From: Capsicum annuum
Taxonomy: Eukaryota; Streptophyta; Magnoliopsida; Solanales; Solanaceae
Assembly (NCBI RefSeq): GCF_002878395.1
Contig: NC_061115.1
Coordinates: forward strand, 95,357,364 to 95,421,363
Reading direction: 5' to 3'
DNA: 64,000 bases
Shown here: positions 12,069-24,489 of the stretch, in pieces
Position numbering within the stretch: position 1 is the stretch's first letter
How the letters are laid out: each line of letters begins with the position of its first letter
The notes under the pieces: model-generated
The model's database searches: none
Seen by the model: the letters and a program-made list of their open reading frames with translations, nothing else
Told to the model about the DNA's origin: nothing
Made by a program: the position numbers and the translations under genes

Positions 12069-13083
12069 TGAAACAACCTAGTTTCTAGACCTTAGAAAAT
12101 TTCCTGGAATTTTGATATCTAGACCCAATACGACTCATGGATATGAGCCGTATATTGGGGTATGAGTGGTATGGTCCCCTCGTATTCTGACCAATATTGG
12201 TTGGTGAGATGGATTTTTGTTATTGGATTGGATACGATTAGGGGTATGAGTTGTGTTAGTGGTTATGGATTTTTTGGTTCCTTAACTTACTATTAGACTT
12301 GGTTACTTAGGTTAGATCTGAGAATGAGTGGCTTACCACGAGCCATAAACCAGAGTATAAATCATACCACATACTCGTATGGTAGACAATGTTCAATCCT
12401 GCTGGTATTTTATTCTGCCAGGGATACGATTCATAGATATAAATTTATGCTATGGTTACAACTTGGTGAGATGATCCCTATAATGGATAGTATTTTGTCC
12501 AAGGGTAGAGATTTAGGATACGAGTGGTGGATACCGATCGTATTGGGAGGGTATGACTCGGAAGGGTCAGTCGTATCTGTGTGATGGGATTTTGGTGCAA
12601 CTTAAGTGGGGGTATTCTAGACATTTCCCCACTTATTCTAACAGGGTCCCATAAATTCTAACCTACTTGGAAGGTTATTTACCCTATTACATTAAAAATT
12701 AGAAACTCTTCCTAAACACTCCATAATCCTCTTAAGAGCTTTTGGGAAAGGTGGGCTAGGGTTTCAAGTAAAGGATCAATTTGGGGCTTGTCTTGGTGAT
12801 TTCTTTCCATCATCATCTTGGTTAAGGAATGTTCTCTTCCATCGTTGTTAGTTTTACTTAAAGGCATGGTTTATATGAATCTCTTCATTGTTTTACTCTT
12901 ACATGATTTTGGCTTTCAAATATGATTTGGGAGTTTTTATATTAAATGGTTGGTTATGGTTTCCCATGGTTTTAATTATGCTTTTATATGCATTAATGGT
13001 GGTTTTGGATAATTGGAATGAATGAGAATGGTTTAATGCTAATTGGAGTTGGTTTTTGTCATATTATTCCCCCAATGTGTTTT
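12069..13083 (+). mobile_element. element B, 3' LTR (5' part)
   Basis: It starts TGAAACAACC after the PPT. It carries a cluster of short near-palindromic words built on TACGA..TCATG / CATGAG..CGTA (12125-12600), comparable in place to the U3 array of element E. From 12868 it matches 5450-5665 of the 5' LTR. It stops at about 13083, where unrelated integrase sequence begins, so the last about 1.4 kb is missing. Confidence 0.75.
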
Positions 13084-14013
13084 GGCCTACGAGTTATAAA
13101 GATGCACATGATTATGATAGGTCTTGTGAACAATGCTAAAGGCAAGGTAATATTTTGAAAAAACATGAGCTTCCTGTGATGCCCATCCTTGAATTGTTTG
13201 ATATTTGGGGTATCGACTTTATGGGTCCATTAGTGAGATCACATGGATTGAAGTATATCTTGGTGGATGTTGACTATGTTGCATTGTGGTTATAGGAAAT
13301 TTCATTTCCAAACACTAAAGGGAAGAGAGCCACAACATTTTTAAAGAAAAATATTTTCTCCAGAGTTGGTACACCTCGAGCAATCATTAGTGATAGAGGC
13401 TCACATTTTTGTAATTATCTTTGTAAATTCCTACTTGATAAATATGGTGTGAATCATAATTGGAAACACCTCACCATCCTCAAACAAGTGGGAAAGTTGA
13501 GGTCTCTAATTGGGAAATAAAGTGCATTCCGACGAAGAATGTCAATGCAAATAGGACTGATTGGGACAGAAATCTAGACAATGAATTATGAGATTTTCGG
13601 ACAACGTAAAAGATTCTCATTGGTGTATCTTCAAGTCATCTTTTGTATGGATAAGAATTCCATATGTTGGTCGAATTTGAGCACAAGGCACTGAAAAAGC
13701 TAAATTTTGAGTGGAGTAATGTAAGACACTTAAGATTGGAGAAAATGAATGAGATGGATGAGTTCCGCCTCTACGCCTATAATAGTTCAGCCTTGTACAA
13801 GTAAATGATGAAATTGTGCCATGATAAAAGAATTGACCAGAGAGAATTCCAACCCGAGGATTTGGTGTTGCTGTATAATTTAAGACTTTGCTTATTTATT
13901 GGCAAATTGAAGTCAAGATGGTCGAAACCATTCACTACAGTGAGGGTTTTTCCACATGGTCATAATCAAGATACAACAAAGTGGTGAAATCTTATTCAAG
14001 GTGAATGGACAAT
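13084..14013 (+). pseudogene. pol: element C: Athila/Tat-like integrase fragment
   Basis: The fragment starts abruptly in the integrase zinc region (CEQC near 13120). It continues with GIDFMGPL (first catalytic Asp, about 13210-13235), a decayed sugar-phosphate region, and GTPRAIISDRGSHFCN (second Asp, about 13370-13410). Later frames hold MNEMDEFRL.AYNSSALYK near 13745-13800, then HDKRIDQREFQPEDLVLLYN (about 13820-13880) and GKLKSRWSKPFT. This C-terminal signature belongs to non-chromovirus plant gypsy elements (Athila/Tat), not to B or E. There is no chromodomain. Everything upstream of the integrase is missing, so the join at 13083 is a deletion or recombination scar. Confidence 0.75.
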
Positions 14014-15501
14014 GTGTTAAGAATTATTTTGAAAACACAAAAGAGATAAAGTTATGTGTGGATTTGAGCCTTGATGAAGTCTTAGTCAAGGAAGTTGGGT
14101 CGTGCCAAGATGTTAAATTAGGCGCTTCATGAAATGCAACCTATGGGTTTGTTGGTGAAGTTTGAGTACCCAACATATCCACGTTAGGACACATTGTTAA
14201 ATCAAGTGCTTTTTGGGAGGCAACCCAAGGGTTTTGTGTTCACTTTGTTTTGTTTTTTCTCTAGGTCGAAGCATGCAGAACCATAGACATAATGCATAAA
14301 TGAAAAATAAAAAAATTCCAAGTAAGTCTACTTATGAGTAGATTTTATGGGTTGGTGACGTAGGTATACAAACCATATACTTGACTCATTAAAATTTGAG
14401 TGGAATTCCTACCCTCAAAACACGTTCCATGAATCTAGTCCACAGGTTGTGAACCATACCTACAACTGATTGACAGAACTCGTGAAAATCAACAAAGAAA
14501 TTGGGTTGCAAGACATGGTCCAGGACTGCAACACATGAGTCATAGACTTTGTTTATGACCCATATCTTGAACCCGTTAGAGTTAGAGACTTTTTAAGTCT
14601 CAACATATGACCCACGAGTACAACCCATCGGTCATGAACTTTGTCTACAATTCTTTGGTTGATCTTGTGGGTCCAGAAAGTTAATTTAAATTACAATCTT
14701 ATTTAAAGTTAAACCCTCATGTGCCTCGACCTGAAAAACTAAAAATAGGACCTTTCCTGTTAACAAAACCCTAAATCCAATTGTTTTCAAACCAAAATCC
14801 ATAAAACCATATCCAATTTACTAGAACTCTACCACCATATATATATATTTCCCTACTTTCCTATTCAAAATAAAAAAGACCCTATCACACCTTAATGGTG
14901 AAAAACCTAAAATCCCTAAGAGAAACATCCACCACACATGAGAAAGCTTTAAGTTAGGGAAAAAATTAATTATTATTCAAAATCTCCATCTGTGCCTAGG
15001 TATGTGCATTCACTTTCTATTTTCTAGGTTACTTCTCTATTAACAAAGTAAGGTTAATTTCCCAGTTTGGTGTTCCCAAATTGATAAAGAAGGTGTAATT
15101 GGGGAAAAGTTTGATCGAACATGAGCTAAGTGGATGAAATTTTTTATAAATAGGAATAATAAAAACTAGTGCAAGTTTGTTGAGTATTGGTTTGAACTCA
15201 CAAGTGTAACCCACGATTCATGAACTAGATTCACGGGTCGGGGATTAGACTCATGGGAATCAAACTTAAGAATTCGCAGCTCAGGTGTTGGGACGACTCT
15301 TACAAATTTCGTTCATGAGTCATGAACCCAATCCATGACTCGTAAACTACAACCTAAAGTCCACAAGTAGAGTGCATGAGACATAAATCCAGTCTACGAC
15401 TCAAAGATTGGACTCGTGACTAAGGTCTGTAATTTTTAATTTTAGTTAAGTGTTTACCTGATTGTTTGTTTTGCATACTAAATCTTCTCTACACAGGTGC
15501 C
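14014..15501 (+). mobile_element. element C spacer between pol and the 3' ORF
   Basis: No coding signal is seen. It holds a TTTTTGGGAGGCAACCCAAG motif (about 14212-14231) common after Athila-type pol. It also holds many repeats of the words ATGAGTCATGAAC and GACCCA(C/T)GAG (14380-14640 and 15190-15420), and a TATA-like run CATATATATATATTT at about 14837-14851 followed by CT-rich and AACCTAAA leader-like sequence. This could be a secondary promoter for the downstream ORF. Confidence 0.45.
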
Positions 15502-17660
15502 ATGCCACTAAAAGAGATGTAAATGGAGGGTGATGCCACCCCTAGAAAAAGGGCCAGAGCCCAAGACTCACAGTCTAGACTTTAAGATGAGTCTCCTAAA
15601 AAAAGTAGTTCCATGGAAAAGAATCCGATGGGTAATGACCCACTAAAACCTCACCATATATCACGACAGACACTGGAGGAAGCCCCAAATATATTGCAAT
15701 ACAACCTGTACTTCAGTTTGTATCAAATCCTCAGCCCCAACCGAGCCTATATATTCCATCGACTTTTATTGCACAGGCCAAGCTTTGGATAAAAAATACT
15801 CAAAGATCGCTACCATACTCACCTATCCCTCTCTAGTATAATGAGAAAGTGACTTAAGCTAACTTTGGTGATAGCAAAAAGGATACAACCACTCCCTAGT
15901 TTGAAGTAGGAGAAAAATTAGCTGAGTCATGTAGTAGTGAGAAAGATAAAAATGCTCCCCAATAAGACGAAGGAGATGAGTCCTTCATGTCTGGCGAGAT
16001 TAAAGGTAATTATACTATTGCATCTGCTTTGGTAGCTGAGTATTAGATTTTGCATACACTTACACAGTGCCTTTAGCATAAAAAATATAAGGTGGTGTGT
16101 TCAGGATATGAAGGACATATATATAAAGATGTTGAGTCGACTGAGAGTGGTGGGTTTAGATGGGAACATTGGTGAGGAACCCCATAGTTGGACAACTGAC
16201 TTGGCAAGGATTCTAGTTATTAAGGCATTATTTGTCAAATACTGACTGGATTTACAGGAGAGCTTCTAGATGTTATAGTCCTAAGTTGGTTCATGAGTAT
16301 TATGTATCATATGACACCTCGGTTGATTTGATCACACCTGTAGGGCAATGAGCTCTGGACTAACCTCCATTGGCCCACACCTTGGTTTGGGGTACTCGAG
16401 TTAGTATATTCAAATAGACTATTCAGTGGTTTTTAGGGGTCGACATGAGATATCGATGATTATTATAGAGTTTAAACACTGGATGTAGACAGTAATTAAT
16501 AAGACTAAGATGAAGGATCCAAAGTAGAGATGAGAGTTATTGAGACAGGTTGCAAGATATATTGCTGAGCATGGAGTTAATGCCCCTTAGGTCAAGGGGA
16601 AATGGATATTAAGAAGTCATCCCTATACTTTGCAGGAAATTTTTTGTAGTTTATAGTTTAGAACTAATTGTGCCCAATGGGAGCGGATAAATCACTCACA
16701 CTTGGTCGGGCTGTTCTTGTGGCCATTATCATGGGTTGATATGATATTAATTTTCATTGATACATTTGAGATGAGATTCATGAGATGTCCTTCTAAGAGG
16801 TCACCAACATACTATTACTATTTCAGATTCAGAGAATTTATGATGCGGTGGAAGCTGTAGCATTACCAACTGTTAATAATCCTATTGAGGTGACCTGTGT
16901 AGCTGAGGTAGGGTTGATTAGAGGTGAAACCAACATAGTTGCATAGAGAAAGGCATAACCTTCTTCTTTATCTGTAGTGTTCTTATTTGAGTGGCCTTTG
17001 GAGATGATCGAGCATGTAGATACACTGACACTAGGTGGTGAGAGAGAGGTAGTCAGTTGACTATGAGTCCTCCCCTGTGGGTAGTGAGAGGGTGGTGGGT
17101 ATTTTAGTTCCACCATTTACTTCTATAGTGCCTCCTCACCCGCCTACTTCAGGTATTCTTACAATGATTTATAAGTTCTTGTAGAGGTTAGTGGATATAC
17201 AAAAGGCATTATTTGAGAGGAAAACTCACTCTAATATCCAATTGGAAAATTTATTAACCTAAATTAAGCCATGGGTGCACACTACTATCGAGACCTCTGA
17301 GGCATTGGTTGAGGCTCAAATGATGATCGTGATGTAGCAATTTATGAGAGATATTTATAAAAGTATTGAAAACTTTTATATTAATATAGGGGAGAGACAA
17401 TGCGAGACCCAAATACCTTATATATCTAATCTGAGGGAGAAGGTGGCCACATTGAGGATTGAGGTTTGTTCTTAAGAAGACAACTACACTCTGGCCATAA
17501 CCCCATCATATCATCCATACTATAGACACTTCCTATAGCACCAATATTGGTCCTTGACTTATTTGAGAATGAAGAGTCCCTTACTGCAAAAAATAAGAGG
17601 GAGTGAGACCTCGCAGAGCAGAGTGATAGTTTTGATTTATAGGGATTCGAGTAGGGTATC
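15502..17660 (+). pseudogene. element C: ORF in the envelope position, plant transposon-protein type (broken)
   Basis: A start at 15502 reads MPLKEM, then a Lys/Arg/Ser-rich low-complexity start. The middle (about 16270-16460) keeps a readable block, KLVHEYYVSYDTSVDLITP followed by LVWGTRVSIFK and IQWFLG. This resembles the 'putative plant transposon protein' domain found downstream of pol in Athila-like elements. Further blocks at 16515-16850 (RQVARYIAEHGVNAP, SHLVGLFLWPLSW in other frames) support it. The tail (17160-17500) is rich in charged, heptad-like residues and may have been a coiled coil. Stops and shifts occur throughout. Its function is unknown in the family as well; calling it an envelope is not justified by the sequence. 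Confidence 0.55.
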
Positions 17661-17943
17661 CAGGGATTCATAGACTTAGTATCATGTTGGAAAGATCAAG
17701 AACAAACAATGAGAGTTGGGAGCCTTGTATGTTCGACCACCACCTCCTCTTAGCACTGAGCCCGATGTGCCACTTGATGCCCCGATTGAGGGAGAGTCAA
17801 TACTTAACATGCAGAGCATTGAAAGTATGTATCCACTCCCTTACTCTAATTATTTTCTTGGTTATACACTTAGGATAGCTGATCAAATCATGGTTGGGGT
17901 AGGGGGTATACCCCTATTGGGGTTTTTATTGCCGCGTCTCTTT
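17661..17943. other. unassigned spacer
   Basis: I see no recognisable domain, PBS, PPT or LTR terminus. Two overlapping short frames (17684-17878, 17716-17955) lack any family signature. It probably belongs to the 3' untranslated part of element C. Confidence 0.4.
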
Positions 17944-18255
17944 TCCTTAAAATAGGTTGATTTGGTAAAACAATCTATGATGACCAAAATGTTGTCACAC
18001 CCACAAGAATTATGTGGCAGCCCATTTATAAAGTCTAGAGTGATCCAATCCCACTCCAATCAGGAATAGGTAATATCAGAAGCAAACTAACCAATCTGTG
18101 ATGCTCTACCTTCTTAATGACCCTCGATATTATTTTCTGCTTATTTTTACCATTTAGAGATTTCCTTTAGATGCCCCAAGTCATTTATGACTTCCTGGAG
18201 CTGGTGTAGGAAATCTCAAAATGGTATAAATAAGAAGAAATGGAGAAAATAAATT
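17944..18255 (-). pseudogene. chromovirus-type integrase scrap (minus strand)
   Basis: On the minus strand one reads PIPDW, then WDWITLDFINGLPHN, then NILVIIDCFTKSTYF. This is the start of the gypsy integrase core with the first catalytic Asp. A strongly decayed zinc region lies to its right (18080-18250). Only about 0.3 kb survives, without LTR, PBS or the rest of pol. It faces opposite to C and to the LTRs on its right, so it is the remnant of another, older insertion. Confidence 0.6.
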
Positions 18256-19737
18256 CATGACTTACTGGAGCTGGTAATTTAGTTACCGGCCAGTTAATTT
18301 GATTTTTAGAACTAATCTAATTTGAAGTCTTTGATGGTAAAAATTATCTACCGAGTGAAAAAATTAGTAAAATGACCTCGTATGCTAATTCTAAAAGTTC
18401 CAATATCTTCAAAACATTGATTTTAGTCTAGGAGGACCTTTGGTTTGGTACCAAAGGCTTTTGGACTCATTCTGAGGTTTTGGTTGGACATTATGAAAAA
18501 CTGACACTTGGTTATAGGACCCACTTTTCATTAAAAAGACATCGGATAAAAATTTCAGCTGTGCCATTGATTTTGAAATGTCAAATTTAAAAGGGTAGCA
18601 TAGTTTGTTTGCATGTACAGGATTCCGAACAAATCCAGAGGGTTCGGTGGTAACTTAGAAAATATATTAAGTTTTCATCTGGTGCACTCAGCTAGTGCAT
18701 CCGCTAAAGAGGACCTTTGAGTGTTTTAGTGGAGGTTTCTTTAGCAGCCTTCCAAGAATTTTAGCGGCCAGGACAACCCCGTTGAGCTACTTTAGCGCTG
18801 GCTTGTCTGCTTAAGCAGTATGCCAGGCATAAGCGGGTACCGTTTTAGTAAAACCTGGGCTCTTTAGCTAAAATTGCTAAAATGGCCTAGTGCCTACTTT
18901 AGTGGCACTTGGGAGACATTAAATGCCCCAATTAGCCTAACTTTCTTCCATTTTTATCACAAGTTCGAGAGTGAAAAACCTTAGAAAGCGTAGGAACTTG
19001 GAAAACAATTAACAGGTGATTTTAGGGAGTTTGTGAGCTTAAATTACTTATTTATTCTCTGAATTCTTAGTTTTAATTAATTACGTGGTGAATTTCTCAA
19101 TTATTTCCTGAAATCCCTAAATTATTAGTGGGTTGATTTAGCACTATTTTTTTAGAATTCACCCATTCTTGAGGGTAAATATTCCTTGAGCATGGAGGGA
19201 CGCATTGACGATTTTGATAGGCGATTCCACAGGTGGGCCCCATATGATTTTTTTATGTAATTTTGGACAAAAGCATTAAGTTAAAATATGGGTACCATTG
19301 TTATTATATTAATGATTAAAGTATTATTTTGATAGCATGGCATCATATGGAAACTTCTCGAAAGAGGAAATTGATGATTTAGCAGATTTCACTAAGCTTT
19401 TTTAGTATCCAGGTAGGCGAGGTTTATCTCTCTCTTTTAGATTGGACTAATTTAAGTATATTTATGATAATGTGCTATATATGGGTTGGGAACAAGGTCT
19501 TGAAGGCATAATTAGTATTATTTGGATTATTAAGCCTATTAAGGAACCATAAATTAGGTATAATTGACTTAGTTACTTATGCATTAGGTAGAATTGCTAT
19601 CTTAGGACTAAATGTGTCTCATTAACATCTAGTAGTGATTTTAGATGCCTTAGACTAGTGCATGGTAGAATTTTCCATATAATGAATTTTGGGGATTTGA
19701 AGTGGGATCCTCTAGTTCACATTAGGCCAAGACACTT
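18256..19737 (+). mobile_element. truncated LTR N (plus orientation)
   Basis: This is non-coding sequence of LTR style. It has a repeated-word cluster based on TTTAGC / GCTAAA (18690-18910: TTAGCAGCC, TTTAGCGGCC, TTTAGCGCTG, TTTAGCTAAAATTGCTAAAA), then a leader-like stretch. There is no reliable left terminus. It is cut at 19737 by the start of LTR K. Assignment as an LTR rests on style and on the array's resemblance in position to those of E, B and K. Confidence 0.45.
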
Positions 19738-20927
19738 TGTAAGACCTTAAAAAATTTGATAATTTCATTTTTGACCTTCTCGTATTCATAATATTTATTT
19801 TTGACTTGAATTATGTTTGGGGCTGTTAATAGGGTAATTTGGGAATGTTTTAGAATTTTGGGAGGCTATTTTGGGACTTCAAAGCAGTGTACCTCCGTGA
19901 TATTATCATGCCATGGAGGTTAGCCTCAATGATATTAGCGTTTCATGGAGGTTAACCTCAGCGATAATGGCATGCCACGCCAAGGTGTAAATTTTATCCA
20001 TTTTTTTTCAACTAGAGGGAGGGTTTTTTTGTCTTTTCAGCCTTTCTACGACTTATATATATAAAAGGGCCCCTTTTTCTTCAGTTTTCAAAGATCAAAC
20101 TCTACTTGATTCATCTTTAACTCTCTAACAAAGAAAGCTTAAGGGTTTTATATAATTCCTCAACCGGACTTCAAACTCCAAGTTGACTTCAATTTCTTGT
20201 GTGTTTCAGACATGTTTATTTTCCCTAAGCTTTAATTTTAAATTGTGGCATGAATTGAATGGATTTTAGTGTGATTTAAATAGTGGGTTTTGAAATTGGA
20301 TCAGGATATTTTGCTTTTATGGATTGAATTACTTGTCCCATGTTTTGAATAAATTATTTATGCTTTAAATTGATGTTTTTGGGACTGAATTGGTATATTA
20401 TTTAAATGGTTGGAATGGGGAATATAGGTTACCCCAAATTGGATGAGTTTTGGCTTTGAATTGCATAAACCTCAACGCACTCCATAAATTAGACTTTTAT
20501 TATGTAAACTTGCATGTTTTAAATTGATTTTGAACCCAATGCATTGCATTAATGTATAAATGGATATAAAAATGGAGTTGGATAGCCTTGGTGGCCATGG
20601 TTTGGATTTTAGTGGAAGTTGAGAGTTCAATGTGGTTGTTTGAATTGATTTGGCATGTTTAATTTAGCTTACAAGCATATTGGTATGACGATACCAAGTG
20701 ATAAATACCTTAATGGATGACTCCTAGGTTAATGGTTGGAATTATGTATAAAGTGATAATAATTTGGGCTTAAAGCAAGATGTGTAGCTTACCTCGAAGG
20801 TATAAGTCCCGGAGGGGCGAATGCTGAAAACCACTTTTGCCGGCGTTGGGGGTTTATATGACCATGTGCTTGAAATATGATTGAAGTATATACATTTAGG
20901 ATGTCTATTGCCCGTAGTGACAACCCA
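19738..20927 (+). mobile_element. truncated LTR K with promoter
   Basis: It starts TGTAAGACC. A word array (CCTCC/GGAGG with GATATTA and CATGCCA, 19890-19985) is followed by a T-rich GGGTTTTTTTGTCTTTTC box (about 20021-20038) and a clear TATA element, CTTATATATATAAAAGG (20051-20067). This is the normal order of a plus-strand LTR promoter. Sequence from 20670-20870 (GGTATGACGATACC, then a TAGCTTACCTCGAAGG stretch) resembles the LTR of element B near 5905-6030. It is cut at 20927. Confidence 0.55.
20051..20067 (+). promoter_or_regulatory. TATA box of LTR K
   Basis: CTTATATATATAAAAGG, with a short GC-rich run and a pyrimidine-rich leader just downstream, has the typical arrangement of a plant LTR core promoter. 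Confidence 0.6.
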
Positions 20928-21271
20928 AAGGTACCCCTCTAGATGTTACACGATGCTTGGTACTCCGAATAGCCCAAGCTAGCGTATGATATCTACTCAG
21001 CTCTGAGCTTTCATAAAAGTAAACATAAATCATGAATGAATACTGAATAAAGCCATAAAATAACATACATCTATAAGAATAATCCCAGCTAAAACACTGT
21101 AACTTAATAAATTTCAAATCTATGGGAATCGAAAAAAAATATAATCTAACTAGTCTTGACAAGTCTTTAATTTAATGACTGAAGTCCCACTGGGACAGAT
21201 CTTAGCTGACACAAAATAAGAGATAAGTAAATAGAATAACTCTTTTTAACATTTGGAATCATCATAATTTC

Positions 21272-21428
21272 GCCCTCAAACTATGAGGACTTACCAACTA
21301 TCTAAACATAGAAAATAGTTCCCGTGATTAATCATGCTGCTAGGGAAGAACACCAGAACCTACATTATAAAACAATGTAGCACATAGTCATGTAATATAT
21401 GTGGGTCAGTACTTCTAGAATATACTGA
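21272..21428 (-). promoter_or_regulatory. paired stem-loops HP2 and HP1 in LTR M
   Basis: HP2 has arms GCCCTCA (21272-21278) and TGAGGAC (21284-21290), a 7 bp stem with one G-U wobble in the transcript sense. HP1 has arms TCAGTA (21406-21411) and TACTGA (21423-21428), extended by TTC/GAA. Spacing and distance from the LTR end match those of A, E and F. Confidence 0.5.
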
Positions 21429-22455
21429 GTAGGCACGAGTGAATGCAACAAGTAAAACTTAAATTGAACATACTTTCAAATCATGCATGCTAATTTTTAA
21501 AGGAATCACCTTGTTCTTGAATAAAACTCAAAGATGAAACATCATAAAACATAAATTACGAAGCATAATCTGATAAGCTTTGTAAGCCATTACACTTATT
21601 TTCTAAAATCATTACTTTTGTGGGAGATTCTTATAACTGACATAAAATATGTGAGCTATCATGGAGTCCAACATCTTACCCACGTTGATAAGAGCTATTC
21701 TATCCTTGCCATCGAAATAGAACCTTAACGTAGAGTTATCACTAAACTTCCTCCATATTGGGAAACTGAGGGGAAACTCTGTTGAGATGTGCTTAAGATT
21801 ATGGGGGCACGTAGTTTCTAAAGAATAGGATGCAATAATACACATTCCCCTCTCGGTTCTAAATACTACTCCCAAAACATCTACCTTATAATAACATAAA
21901 GGTTTATAAATTGAAAACTAATTATGCTTCTCTTTACTTAAATCATACCCATGGGGTAAAATTATGGATTTTGATATTAACTAAGCGCATACGATTAAAA
22001 ATAAAATTTAACAAAATTATAATACTTGTAAGTTGGACTCATAAAATTAATTTTTTTGTAACTCAACAACTTATGCTTAAATCTTGAAATTTATGCATCA
22101 TGTCATACAAAATTTATGTCAAGACACCATGCTCAAGACTTAAATTAAAATCCACTCATCACTTCATCAAACTTCAAGTCAAGATACCAAAAATCTTTCT
22201 ATAATAATAATTATCTATGCCAAATCATGAATAAAGGTAATTTCTTGTGTAAATTAGACTCCAATAATATGATATATCATAAATTCAAGAACATGCAAAT
22301 TTGGGCATGAACCCTACTTTTAATCACATCAAGGAAACTTTAAAATCAAGTTTTTGAGCTTAAGGATGAAAGGTTACCCTTTCTTAAACCCCACATACCA
22401 GGATTTCTCAGCTTCTTGTAGGGAACTCAGAATTGGGGACTTGGGAGATGAATTT

Positions 22456-22499
22456 GTTGAAAAACCCTAGCTTTATTGTTGAAAAACCCTAGCTTTATT
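22456..22499. repeat. 22 bp perfect tandem duplication
   Basis: Two adjacent identical 22 bp units, each beginning GTTGAAAAACCC and ending CTTTATT, lie inside LTR M. It looks like a recent slippage or repair event, since the surrounding LTR is strongly diverged. Confidence 0.85.
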
Positions 22500-22701
22500 G
22501 TTCTTAAAAGTGGTAGAGGGATGAATATTGATAAATGATTGAGAAAAAGGGAAAATTACACTAATTTGTGGTTATAAGTTGTGAACTGGGTGTTTAAAGG
22601 GAAGGAAAAAGATCAAAAAACTAGTTAGTCTTAAGTGACTATACAACTATTTACACTGCACCATAGCTCAAAGCTTATCTCAAAGGCTAGCCTCTATGTC
22701 A

Positions 22702-24489
22702 CACTATTTATACCTACAACACAAATGCACATAGGAGTTTGCAAGGAATAGGCTCTGACATGGACTCAGGAGAGTACAACTTGAAGAAAGGATGGGAAAC
22801 TACTAGAATTGTCTATATTATATATGAGCTGAATTGCTGACTATATGGATTGACTCATACTAAGAGTTTATAAATCAACTGAAGCATTCCTGACATGAAT
22901 ATATATTTATAAATGTAAAATTATATTTTATGACATGAAATTTCTAAGAGTCACTGAGAAAGGAATATTTGTTACCTCAAACAATCCTTGTCATAATTTC
23001 TAATAACATTAAGGGGTATGACTAGAAGGCATGATCTAAAGGAGATATCTGAATAAGGATTCTGACATGGTTTGAGTATACTAGTCTGATGATTTGAGTT
23101 TATCAAGTAAGAATGGTTTATAGCTGAATGTGAGACACCTTTGGTCAAAGTTATCTATAATAAAATCTGGGCATCTAGGACAGGAGGTAGGATTAGGACT
23201 ACTATGCCTTATGTAATGCAACTGATAACTTTTCAACAAAGTAACACTTATGAATCATGCTCTTTCTTACAAAAACTCTACACTCAGCTAGCTAAAATTT
23301 CTAAATACACTACATAAGGCCATCAAAATCTCACAACATATTGCTTTAAAATTACTAAAATCTCACTACCTGACTTAGGTGATCACTCGACCATCGCCCT
23401 CTTAGATTTAAGTGATCCTTCCAATTTTTTGAACCACTTTATAATTCTAAATTATACCATTATCATTATATTCTAGAGATTGAGGTATCACCATATAATT
23501 GGATACTAAGTTATTCCTAAAGATTTCATCCAAAATAAAACATCATAGCTAACTGCTCCATATAAAAACCACATACACGTCAAATTCGCACTACCACCCT
23601 AACTAGCAAGGCACTAAACACAAATTCATGCATAGGCTAAGTCAACCTTATATATAAGTTCCATTTACCAGCACCATCATTCTAATAATCTTTTCTTGCA
23701 TTTTGTAATCATAATTCAAGCTTAAGGTCTACCACTTATCATGGACAACAAAGGGAAATTTTACACACTATGTTGTCTTATGAATACTGGATAGAGATTG
23801 AATAAATTCTAATCCATTGAGAAACCTCAACCTTAACCACACCTTCTAACTAATTATAATCAATAAACTCTTCTTTTTATCTTGATCTTAGTACTGTTTG
23901 TTACCACTATGCCATGTATTTTATCCATCTCCCTGAGCATTATCTAATTCTGTCAATAATTTAACCATAATATGGTTATATACCTCGGTATCCACACTTA
24001 CATCCTCTGTACCAACACTACCCAAGAACTAACTAGTATATACTTCTTTGCAGGTAATTTTACAATAAGGTTTATGATAACAGATTTGAGAAAACATTAT
24101 ACCATGGCTTAAATGCATGACTTGAATGAGAAAGAGTAGATGCTTTTGAATAACTGGACTTAAAATAATTAAATGACTCCTTCGAAGCTTGTGAGAAGTC
24201 ACATAACTTTCTGTAAGTTCTTTTGATAAAACATTGTAGATATAAGTTAAGCATGACTATTTATATTCCCTTTTTGATAAGATATAGTTAGTTGAGACTA
24301 AGAAAATGGTTGGATTTTTATTGATCTCTATTGTATAAGCTAGAATATAAAATCAAAAAGACATTTTCTAAATGCCAGTAGCCTCTTAAAGAAAAGTACA
24401 AATGTCTTTACGTTGTTTTGCAAGAATATACTAGATATGACTTCACAGATACCCTTTGACAATTGAAAATTGTTCTTTGATCCTAAGTT
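22702..24489 (-). mobile_element. LARD D internal region, non-coding
   Basis: No coding motif is seen. The part near 22840-22900 matches LARD A near 635-690 (shared pattern CTGAATTGC..TATGGA..GACTCATACT). The leader at 24360-24485 matches A at 2101-2219 (GCCTCTTAAAGAAAAGTACAAA-type words). Like A it is a minus-strand LARD. Its 3' LTR and PPT are absent on the left, where LTR M abuts, so the left end is deleted or rearranged. Confidence 0.55.
24473..24485 (-). other. relic primer binding site of LARD D
   Basis: The stretch TTCTTTGATCCTA aligns with the PBS complement of LARD A (GCTCTGATACCA) and is followed by LTR-like sequence at the same distance. Three or more substitutions make it non-functional. 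Confidence 0.5.

Larger units (their letters stand above)
20928..22701 (-). mobile_element. LTR M (minus orientation), probably solo or fragment
   Basis: The suggested termini are TGACAACCC (start) and ATGTCA (end), giving TGACA/TGTCA inverted ends. No PBS complement lies on the left and no PPT complement on the right, so it does not sit next to a matching internal region. Orientation follows from the minus-strand hairpins at 21272-21290 and 21406-21428, which align with those of LTR E. No convincing target duplication is visible (CGTAG versus CACTA). The right boundary is uncertain. Confidence 0.5.

Noticed and set aside
22465..22492. Telomere-like AAACCCTAG words
   Set aside because: Only two copies, caused by the 22 bp tandem duplication in LTR M; not an array.
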